A DNA stretch of 7,594 nt. It comes from Lachnospiraceae bacterium (GTDB lineage Bacteria > Bacillota > Clostridia > Lachnospirales > Lachnospiraceae). Positions 1 to 4,854 of the stretch are shown piece by piece (the first letter of the stretch is position 1; every line of letters starts with the position of its first letter). A program made the translations under genes and the position numbers. The DNA lies in contig CAAFTS010000005.1 in assembly GCA_900765975.1 (NCBI GenBank), positions 1 through 7,594 of the forward strand. Direction: 5' to 3'. The notes under the pieces are model-generated. The model had not been told where the DNA came from, ran no database searches, and saw nothing but the letters and a program-made list of their open reading frames with translations.

Positions 1-1
1 G

Positions 2-235
2 ACTCTGATGTCAGGAGTTTCTTATGATATTATTCGACTGGCGGGAAACAGTGAGAATTTAATCGTTAATCTTCTGAGTAAGCCGGGACTTATGATTCAG
101 AAGATGACGACAAAAGAGCCGGATGACAGTATGATTGAAGTGGCGATTAAAGCAGTGGAAGCAGTATTTGATTGGAAAGCATACGAAAAAGCAACTTTCG
201 GCAAGGATTTTGATGCAGAAGGGGAGAAGGTATGA
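2..235 (+). CDS. DUF1385 / YqhQ-like membrane protein, 3' end only
   Basis: This is the C-terminal 77 residues of a gene that begins before the window; codons are read from position 2 and end at TGA 233-235. The visible part contains a GVSYDIIRLAG stretch, then SKPGL and TTKEPDDSMIEVAI followed by AVEAVFDWK. From memory these match the end of DUF1385 proteins (Bacillus YqhQ), which are membrane proteins of unclear function, often found just before prmC and prfA in Firmicutes. The expected membrane segments lie upstream and cannot be seen here. The stop overlaps the prmC start by four bases (ATGA), which suggests translational coupling. The family call rests on these motifs plus gene order; the role is unknown. 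An ATG at position 8 is an internal Met, not the start, because the reading frame is open to the window edge. Confidence 0.75.
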   Translation, partial: TLMSGVSYDIIRLAGNSENLIVNLLSKPGLMIQKMTTKEPDDSMIEVAIKAVEAVFDWKAYEKATFGKDFDAEGEKV

Positions 236-1089
236 CACTGCGACAGGCATATGAGGAAGGAATTGAGAGATTAAAAGAAGCGGGGATTGAGGAAGCCGGT
301 CTGGATGCATGGTATCTATTGGAATACGTAACCGGAATCAATCGTGCTACTTACTTTGCTGACTCGAATCAGGAGATGAAGGGTAGTCACCGGGCAACCT
401 ATCAGACTCTAATTTCAGAACGGGAAACAAGAATTCCGCTGCAGCATCTCACAGGAGTGCAAGAGTTTATGGGGCTGGAATTTCGAGTGAATGAACATGT
501 GCTGATTCCAAGGCAGGATACGGAAATATTGGTAGAGACTGCATTGGAGAAAATCAATACAAAGAAACCACTGCGGGTGTTGGATATGTGTACTGGCTCT
601 GGTTGTATTTTACTGAGTGTGCTTTCTTATGGTCGGAAAAAGTGTGAAATTACAGGGGTCGGAGTAGATGTGTCGGATAAAGCCCTTCAGGTCGCAAAAG
701 AAAATGCGAGAAACCTCCAAGTGGATGCTGAATGGATAGAAAGTGATTTGTTTTCTGGTGTTTCTGAAAAATTCGATATGATACTTTCTAATCCGCCATA
801 TATTCCTTCGGCAGTTATAAAAACATTGCAGCCGGAAGTGCGGGAACATGATCCGCTGCTTGCTCTTGATGGAAAAGAAGATGGTTTATATTTTTACAGA
901 AAGATTACAGAAGAAAGCCGAAACTATCTGCAGCCCGGTGGATGGTTGATTTTTGAAATTGGAGCAGAACAGGGAGAAGCGGTTTCTTCTTATTTAAAAC
1001 AGAATGGATTTGTGCAAGTTGCGGTAAAAAAAGATTTGACGGGACTTGACCGCGTGGTCTGCGGCGTGTATGATACGTGTGAAGGTTAG
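232..1089 (+). CDS. prmC: Peptide chain release factor N5-glutamine methyltransferase PrmC (HemK)
   Basis: This 285-residue cytoplasmic protein should transfer a methyl group from S-adenosylmethionine to the glutamine side chain of the GGQ motif in release factors RF1 and RF2, which speeds peptide release. The N-terminal helical domain (about residues 1-75) is followed by VLIPRQDTE (about 90-98) and a Rossmann methyltransferase fold with the SAM-binding LDMCTGSGCI (117-126). The diagnostic catalytic motif SNPPYIP is at 186-192 and positions the target glutamine amide. A DLTGLDRVV-type end is typical of the family, where DLAGxDR is usual. Length is normal. The start is ATG 232, preceded by GGGGAG at 221-226 and overlapping the upstream stop. 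The substrate gene prfA follows after 64 bases, so the two are probably co-transcribed. The family call is very secure. Confidence 0.97.
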   Translation: MTLRQAYEEGIERLKEAGIEEAGLDAWYLLEYVTGINRATYFADSNQEMKGSHRATYQTLISERETRIPLQHLTGVQEFMGLEFRVNEHVLIPRQDTEILVETALEKINTKKPLRVLDMCTGSGCILLSVLSYGRKKCEITGVGVDVSDKALQVAKENARNLQVDAEWIESDLFSGVSEKFDMILSNPPYIPSAVIKTLQPEVREHDPLLALDGKEDGLYFYRKITEESRNYLQPGGWLIFEIGAEQGEAVSSYLKQNGFVQVAVKKDLTGLDRVVCGVYDTCEG

Positions 1090-1153
1090 AAGAAAAAGAC
1101 GGAGTGGATAAAGAGAGGCGGATTGCGCCTGGAAAAGAGAAAGGAATGGAAGA

Positions 1154-2224
1154 ATGTTTGACAGATTAGAAGATTTGGTCATTCGATATGAAGAGGTTAT
1201 GGGAGAACTTCAGGAGCCGGATGTGGCGAATGATGCGGCACGTTTTCGGGGGTTGATGAAAGAACAGAGTGATCTTGCTCCGATTGTGGAGGCGTTCAAG
1301 GAATATAAACAGTGTAAACAAAATATAGAAGACAGTTTATTGATGTTGGAAGAAGAGTCAGATGAAGAGATGCGTGAACTTGCAAAAGAGGAATTGAATG
1401 ATTCTAAGGCTCGGGTGGAAGAGTTGGAACATGAACTGAAAATCCTTCTTTTGCCAAAGGATCCAAATGATGAAAAGAACGTTATTGTGGAAATTCGTGC
1501 CGGAGCAGGCGGGGATGAGGCAGCTTTGTTTGCTGCTGAAATTTATCGTATGTATCAGCACTATGCAGAAAGCCGTCGTTGGAAAACGGAAATGATTTCT
1601 TTGAATGAAAATGGAATTGGCGGGTTCAAAGAGTGTGTATTTATGATTACCGGGCAGGGAGCATTTTCCAGATTGAAATATGAAAGTGGTGTGCATCGTG
1701 TACAGCGTGTGCCGGAGACGGAAAGTGGCGGAAGAATCCATACCTCTACAATTACAGTGGCAATTATGCCGGAAGCGGAAGAAGTAGATGTGGAACTGGA
1801 TATGAATGATTGCAAGTTCGATGTATTCCGCGCATCCGGTAATGGAGGACAGTGCGTTAATACAACGGACTCTGCGGTGCGTTTGACCCATATTCCAACA
1901 GGTATTGTGATTTCCTGTCAGGATGAAAAATCACAGTTAAAGAACAAGGATAAAGCGTTGAAGGTACTGCGTGCAAGATTGTATGAATTGGAACTGGCAA
2001 AACAGCATGATGCTGAGGCAGAGGCCAGAAAGAGTCAGGTGGGAACAGGAGATCGTTCAGAGAAGATTCGTACTTATAATTTTCCACAGGGACGTGTGAC
2101 GGATCACAGAATCAAACTTACACTTCATAAACTGGATACGATTTTGAACGGAGATCTAGATGAAGTGATTGACAGTCTAATCGCAGCAGATCAGACAGCT
2201 AAACTTGCAAAGATGAACGAATAG
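1154..2224 (+). CDS. prfA: Peptide chain release factor 1 (RF1)
   Basis: RF1 recognises UAA and UAG stop codons in the ribosomal A site and triggers hydrolysis of peptidyl-tRNA. The 356-residue product has normal length. An N-terminal coiled-coil-rich domain (about 1-100) is followed by the conserved [15 protein letters not shown] (about 113-127). The stop-codon tripeptide is P187-E188-T189 inside [14 protein letters not shown]; the family pattern is PxT (PAT in E. coli), which separates RF1 from RF2 (SPF). The catalytic GGQ is at 231-233 in the context [15 protein letters not shown], with Q233 the expected target of PrmC. The start ATG 1154 is preceded by AAGGAATGG; an earlier ATG at 1146 is out of frame. 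The stop is TAG, which RF1 itself reads. A strong hairpin follows nine bases later. Confidence 0.98.
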   Translation: MFDRLEDLVIRYEEVMGELQEPDVANDAARFRGLMKEQSDLAPIVEAFKEYKQCKQNIEDSLLMLEEESDEEMRELAKEELNDSKARVEELEHELKILLLPKDPNDEKNVIVEIRAGAGGDEAALFAAEIYRMYQHYAESRRWKTEMISLNENGIGGFKECVFMITGQGAFSRLKYESGVHRVQRVPETESGGRIHTSTITVAIMPEAEEVDVELDMNDCKFDVFRASGNGGQCVNTTDSAVRLTHIPTGIVISCQDEKSQLKNKDKALKVLRARLYELELAKQHDAEAEARKSQVGTGDRSEKIRTYNFPQGRVTDHRIKLTLHKLDTILNGDLDEVIDSLIAADQTAKLAKMNE

Positions 2225-2233
2225 CACGAACGC

Positions 2234-2293
2234 AAAATAGCAGACAAAACCATATATCCGCTTGCGGAATAATATGGTTTCGTCTGCTATTTT
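2234..2293 (+). terminator. Rho-independent terminator after prfA
   Basis: Two 22-base arms, 2234-2255 and 2272-2293, are complementary except for one A/C mismatch at 2246. Inside the loop a second small stem (TCCGC 2257-2261, GCGGA 2264-2268) continues the hairpin. The outer end has an A-run on the 5' side and TATTTT on the 3' side, so transcripts on either strand would end in a U-rich tract after a stable stem. It begins ten bases after the prfA stop, so it most likely ends the prmC-prfA transcript. No converging gene is visible, so its possible bidirectionality may not be used. Confidence 0.85.
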
Positions 2294-2295
2294 AT

Positions 2296-2469
2296 GTGAG
2301 TCAAACGAACACTGAGATGAAGCGGAGCGGAATCGAAGTGAGCGTTCGTGCGAGTGAGTCAAACGAACACTGAGATGAAGCGGAGCGGAATTGAAGTGAG
2401 CGTTCGTGCGGGTGAGTCAAACGAACACTGAGATGAAGCGGAGCGGAATCGAAGTGAGCGTTCGTGAGG
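2296..2469. repeat. Three tandem copies of a 58-bp intergenic repeat
   Basis: Units span 2296-2353, 2354-2411 and 2412-2469, each starting GTGAGTCAAACGAACACT. They are nearly identical: unit 2 has T instead of C at unit position 38, and only the last few bases differ (CGA, CGG, AGG). The middle is strongly purine-rich with a loose 5-base rhythm (GAGAT-GAAGC-GGAGC-GGAAT-CGAAG-TGAGC). Each unit has inverted ends, ACGAAC near base 10 and GTTCGT near base 49, so each can fold as an imperfect hairpin. A 58-base period is not a multiple of three and I see no start with a ribosome binding site, so this is non-coding. The function is unknown; it could be a dispersed intergenic repeat family or a recombination product. 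Confidence 0.93.
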
Positions 2470-2487
2470 AAGTTAATTGGAAGAAAA

Positions 2488-2514
2488 ATGTTTTTTTAAT
2501 TTGCCAAAAAACAT
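2488..2514. promoter_or_regulatory. A/T-rich inverted repeat just upstream of the ldh promoter
   Basis: ATGTTTTTT (2488-2496) and AAAAAACAT (2506-2514) are perfect inverted copies around the nine-base centre TAATTTGCC. The repeat ends one base before the proposed -35. It may be a protein-binding site, or the A/T tracts may act as bent or UP-element DNA helping RNA polymerase. It does not match a catabolite-repression (cre) or Rex consensus. The symmetry is visible; the role is inference. Confidence 0.45.
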
Positions 2515-2515
2515 C

Positions 2516-2533
2516 TTGTTAATTTATTGACAA
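2516..2533. promoter_or_regulatory. Rex-type operator 1, over the ldh promoter
   Basis: The sequence TTGTTAA-TTTA-TTGACAA matches the clostridial consensus for the redox repressor Rex (TTGTTAA-N4-TTAACAA, from memory) at 13 of 14 defined bases, with correct 18-base length and spacing. Rex binds such sites when NADH/NAD+ is low and lets go when NADH rises, which induces fermentation genes such as ldh. The box covers the -35 and most of the spacer, the classical place for repression. The rex gene is not in the window. Confidence 0.8.
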
Positions 2534-2544
2534 TATGATATAGT
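2516..2544 (+). promoter_or_regulatory. Predicted sigma-A promoter of ldh
   Basis: TTGTTA (2516-2521) and TATAGT (2539-2544) are separated by 17 bases, and a TG one base before the -10 (2536-2537) gives an extended -10 element. Transcription would start near 2551, leaving a leader of about 99 bases. An overlapping alternative is TTGACA (2527-2532), 16 bases, GATAAG (2549-2554): a perfect -35 but a weaker -10. Either choice is covered by the Rex-type operator, so repression by blocking polymerase is expected in both cases. Confidence 0.65.
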
Positions 2545-2551
2545 AAATGAT

Positions 2552-2603
2552 AAGTGGAATCTTGATTGTAATTTAAAAAATGATTATTAAGATTCCATTT
2601 TTT
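2552..2603 (+). promoter_or_regulatory. Leader hairpin followed by T6 in the ldh 5' UTR
   Basis: Bases 2552-2566 can pair with 2586-2600 (15 pairs including two G-U pairs), built on the perfect arms TGGAATCTT (2555-2563) and AAGATTCCA (2589-2597), with a 19-base loop. Six T residues (2598-2603) follow the perfect core. The stem would begin almost at the predicted transcript 5' end. It could be a weak intrinsic terminator acting as an attenuator, a second stop for prfA read-through, or a 5' stabilising stem. Only three G-C pairs support it, so its strength is doubtful. Confidence 0.5.
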
Positions 2604-2613
2604 ACAGACCGGG

Positions 2614-2631
2614 TTGTTAAATAAATAACAA
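2614..2631. promoter_or_regulatory. Rex-type operator 2, in the ldh leader
   Basis: TTGTTAA-ATAA-ATAACAA again matches the Rex consensus at 13 of 14 defined bases, with perfectly inverted outer arms TTGTTA and TAACAA. It lies about 63-80 bases after the predicted transcript start and ends four bases before the ldh Shine-Dalgarno. Its centre is 98 bases from that of operator 1. It could act as a roadblock or allow cooperative binding or looping by two Rex dimers. Confidence 0.7.
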
Positions 2632-2649
2632 TGAAAAAGGAGAAAAAAC

Positions 2650-3597
2650 ATGAGCAGTAAAATCACAATTATTGGAGCAGGAAGTGTAGGAGCAACAATT
2701 GCGTATACGCTGTCAGGAATGGATATCGCATCAGAACTGGTACTGATCGATATCAACAAACAGAAGGTAGAAGGGGAAGTAATGGATATTGAGCAGGGTA
2801 CCTGTTTTAGAGATCCGGTTTCCGTTGAAGCAGGAGATTATGAGGACGCTAAAGATTCTGATATCGTCATTATCACATCTGGTATTGCACGTAAGCCAGG
2901 TCAGACAAGAATTGAGCTGACACAGACAAACGTGAATATCTTAAAGGAAATCACACCACTTATTACAAAAGCAGCGCCGAACGCACTTTATATCATTGTA
3001 AGTAATCCTGTGGATGTTATGACATATGTGTTCACAAAAATTTCTGGATTGCCTGAGAATCAGGTTATTGGTTCAGGTACAATTCTGGATTCCGCACGTC
3101 TTCGTTGTGGTTTATCTGATCATTTTGAAGTGGCACAGAGAAATATTCACGCATATGTATTTGGTGAGCATGGAGATACATCTTTTATTCCATGGTCAGC
3201 AGCAAGAATTGCAGGTGTGAATGTTGATGATTATGCAGAGATGTCCACATCTTTCGGAAAAGAATTTGAGGAACTGGATAAAGAGGCAATGCTTACTTAT
3301 GTTCAGAAATCTGGTGGTCAGATTATTGCGAATAAGGGAGCTACATTCTATGCTGTATCCAGAGGAGTCTGTAAGCTTTGCGGATTGTTGCTGTCAGCTA
3401 CAGAATCTGTAACAACAGTATCTTCTATGATGCATGGAGAATATGGGGTAGAGGATGTATGTTTAAGTACACTGACGTTGGTCGGACCGAACGGAGTAAA
3501 AGGAAAAGTTCCGATGAAATTGACAGAAGAAGAAGTTGCCTTGCTTCATAAGAGCGCAAATGCATTAAAAGATGTAATTGCACAGATTGAGTTATAA
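2650..3597 (+). CDS. ldh: L-lactate/malate dehydrogenase family enzyme, probably annotated L-lactate dehydrogenase
   Basis: This 315-residue NAD-dependent cytosolic enzyme reduces a 2-oxoacid (pyruvate to L-lactate, or oxaloacetate to malate) and so regenerates NAD+. Visible features are the Rossmann motif G9-A-G-S-V-G14, D34 ending beta-2 (NAD preference), N119 in VSNP, D147 and R150 in GSGTILDSAR, and catalytic H174 in FGEHGD. The GSGT...LDSAR and GEHGD forms are LDH-like. However, the active-site loop reads A80-R-K-P-G-Q-T-R87: R87 is the conserved substrate-binding Arg, while the specificity position, Gln in classical LDH, is R81, as in malate dehydrogenase. The start is ATG 2650 with AAAGGAG at 2636-2642. 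Two Rex-type operators precede it. The fold and the NAD link are certain, but the substrate is not. Confidence 0.88.
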   Translation: MSSKITIIGAGSVGATIAYTLSGMDIASELVLIDINKQKVEGEVMDIEQGTCFRDPVSVEAGDYEDAKDSDIVIITSGIARKPGQTRIELTQTNVNILKEITPLITKAAPNALYIIVSNPVDVMTYVFTKISGLPENQVIGSGTILDSARLRCGLSDHFEVAQRNIHAYVFGEHGDTSFIPWSAARIAGVNVDDYAEMSTSFGKEFEELDKEAMLTYVQKSGGQIIANKGATFYAVSRGVCKLCGLLLSATESVTTVSSMMHGEYGVEDVCLSTLTLVGPNGVKGKVPMKLTEEEVALLHKSANALKDVIAQIEL

Positions 3598-3612
3598 ATT
3601 AAACAAAAAATA

Positions 3613-3621
3613 TGCTATAAT
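3613..3621 (+). promoter_or_regulatory. Extended -10 promoter for the hdr operon
   Basis: TGCTATAAT is a perfect -10 hexamer (3616-3621) with the TGn extension, which can work without a good -35; the best -35 at proper distance (TTATAA, 3592-3597) is poor. Transcription would start near 3628, giving a leader of about 44 bases. The -10 is framed by ATGC (3612-3615) and GCAT (3624-3627). No convincing terminator separates it from ldh. Confidence 0.6.
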
Positions 3622-3671
3622 TTGCATGTAATAATATTTCAATAATTTAGAAAGAAAGGACTACGAGAACT

Positions 3672-4460
3672 ATGAAGTACAGTTATTATCCGGGATGCAC
3701 TTTGAGAACAAAGGCAGTGGAACTGGATGTTTACGCCAGAGCTTCAGCAAGAGCACTGGGAATCGAACTGGAAGAAATCGAAGACTGGCAGTGCTGTGGC
3801 GGCGTATATCCGTTGGGTACTGATGAAATTGCCACAAAACTTTCTTCTGTACGTGCACTCAATGCGGCAAAAGAAAAAGGTCAGGATCTCGTGACAATGT
3901 GTTCTGCATGTCATCATGTCATCAAAAGAGTCAACGATGATATGCGGAATGTGGAGGATATCCGTACCAGAGCAAACAATTATATGGGATTGGATGAGCC
4001 TTATCTGGGAGAAACAGAAGTCTATCATTTTCTGGAAGTTCTCCGCGACAAGGTTGGATTTGATGAGTTGAAGAAAAAGGTTACAAATCCATTAACGGGA
4101 AAGAAGATTGGCGCATATTATGGTTGTCTGCTTCTTCGACCAAGCAAATTGCTTGCGTTTGATAACCCGGAAAATCCAACGATCATCGAAGATTTTATTT
4201 GGGCAATCGGAGCAGAACCGGTTGTATATCCGTATCGCAATGAGTGTTGCGGAGGATACATATCCCTGAAGGAAAAAGAGATGGCAGAGTCCATGTGTGA
4301 TAAGATTATGGATAGTGCGGCAGGATTTGGCGCAGAAATGCTGATCACAGCCTGTCCACTCTGTATGTACAATTTGAATAAGAGTAATAAGTTGCCGGTA
4401 CATTATTTTACAGAGCTTCTTGCAGAGGCGCTGGGAGTGAAAGAGGAGGTGGCAAAGTAA
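3672..4460 (+). CDS. hdrB: HdrB-like subunit, two CCG cysteine-rich domains
   Basis: The 262-residue protein resembles subunit B of heterodisulfide reductase, the catalytic subunit that in methanogens splits the CoM-S-S-CoB disulfide on two noncubane [4Fe-4S] clusters. Both CCG motifs are complete. The first is C9, C41-C42-G-G, C77-x-x-C80, with spacings of 31 and 34 residues. The second is C152, C192-C193-G-G, C228-x-x-C231, with spacings of 39 and 34. All cluster ligands expected of an active HdrB are therefore present. A bacterium would not use CoM-S-S-CoB, so the acceptor is unknown; the same family serves acetogens and sulfate reducers. The ATG is preceded by AAAGGA (3655-3660) at a rather long distance of 11 bases. 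It is the first gene of the operon and its stop overlaps hdrC by one base (TAATG). Confidence 0.9.
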   Translation: MKYSYYPGCTLRTKAVELDVYARASARALGIELEEIEDWQCCGGVYPLGTDEIATKLSSVRALNAAKEKGQDLVTMCSACHHVIKRVNDDMRNVEDIRTRANNYMGLDEPYLGETEVYHFLEVLRDKVGFDELKKKVTNPLTGKKIGAYYGCLLLRPSKLLAFDNPENPTIIEDFIWAIGAEPVVYPYRNECCGGYISLKEKEMAESMCDKIMDSAAGFGAEMLITACPLCMYNLNKSNKLPVHYFTELLAEALGVKEEVAK

Positions 4461-4849
4461 TGAGTTCTGAGAAAAAACAGGCTGAAATGATCAAAGAAAT
4501 CAGTGGTGTGAATCCGCTTAAATGTATGAAATGCGGAAAGTGCTCAGCTACATGCCCGTCCTATAATGAGATGGATATCAAACCACATCAGTTCGTATCT
4601 TATGTGGTGAATGAAGATATTGAGAGTCTTGTGAATTCCAAATCATTGTGGAAGTGTCTTTCTTGCTTTGCTTGTGTAGAGAGATGTCCGCGTGATGTAA
4701 AACCAGGTAAATTGATCGATGCGGCAAGACAGATTGTTGTTCGTCAGAAAGAACAGGATTATCTGACAGCGGACGAGATTCCGGAAATGTTAGATCCAGA
4801 ATTGCCGCAGCAGTTATTAGTCAGCGCATTCAGAAGATATAGGAGGTGA
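4460..4849 (+). CDS. hdrC: HdrC-like subunit, two [4Fe-4S] ferredoxin domains
   Basis: This 129-residue soluble protein should pass electrons from HdrA to HdrB through two cubane [4Fe-4S] clusters. The ligand sets are C22-x2-C25-x2-C28-x3-C32-P and C66-x2-C69-x2-C72-x3-C76-P. In the ferredoxin pattern the last Cys of each motif usually serves the other cluster. No membrane helix is visible, which places it with soluble HdrC rather than the membrane-bound HdrE/D type. Length is somewhat short compared with methanogen HdrC, with a charged tail ending FRRYRR. The start has a strong AGGAGGT (4444-4450) nine bases upstream and overlaps the hdrB stop by one base. The B-C pairing supports the call strongly. 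Confidence 0.9.
   Translation: MSSEKKQAEMIKEISGVNPLKCMKCGKCSATCPSYNEMDIKPHQFVSYVVNEDIESLVNSKSLWKCLSCFACVERCPRDVKPGKLIDAARQIVVRQKEQDYLTADEIPEMLDPELPQQLLVSAFRRYRR
4841..4846 (+). promoter_or_regulatory. Ribosome binding site that fixes the hdrA start
   Basis: AGGAGG lies eight bases before GTG 4855. An earlier in-frame GTG at 4846 overlaps the last base of this site and so could not be initiated from it. The site therefore selects GTG 4855 as the start and the product begins MQRLGVFVCHCGSN, in register with known HdrA proteins. Confidence 0.85.
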
Positions 4850-4854
4850 GTCGG

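Noticed and set aside
1116..1130. Small hairpin AGGCG-GATTG-CGCCT between prmC and prfA
   Set aside because: Only five pairs and no T-run after it; it cannot be a convincing terminator and may be chance.
1358..1891. Long open frame (177 codons) on the - strand inside prfA
   Set aside because: It lies wholly opposite a certain gene, its translation is rich in Cys, His and Phe with no recognisable motif, and no ribosome binding site supports it.
2296..2469. CRISPR array
   Set aside because: The copies are directly adjacent 58-base tandem units with no unique spacers between them.
2296..2469. Coding region running through the 58-bp repeats on either strand
   Set aside because: The period is not a multiple of three, so the frame changes each unit, and no plausible start with a ribosome binding site is present.
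2631..2660. Tiny frame ATG 2631 (nine codons) overlapping the ldh start, as a possible leader peptide
   Set aside because: Its start is part of the spacer after Rex box 2, has no Shine-Dalgarno of its own, and contains the ldh ribosome binding site in its body.
3587..3606. Palindrome-like TTGAGTTA-TAAA-TTAAACAA at the ldh end, resembling a third Rex site before the hdr promoter
   Set aside because: Arms agree at only about five of eight positions and the length is 20 rather than 18 bases; it also includes the conserved end of the ldh coding region.
4846..4854. GTG 4846 as the hdrA start
   Set aside because: The only good ribosome binding site overlaps this codon; GTG 4855 has correct spacing.
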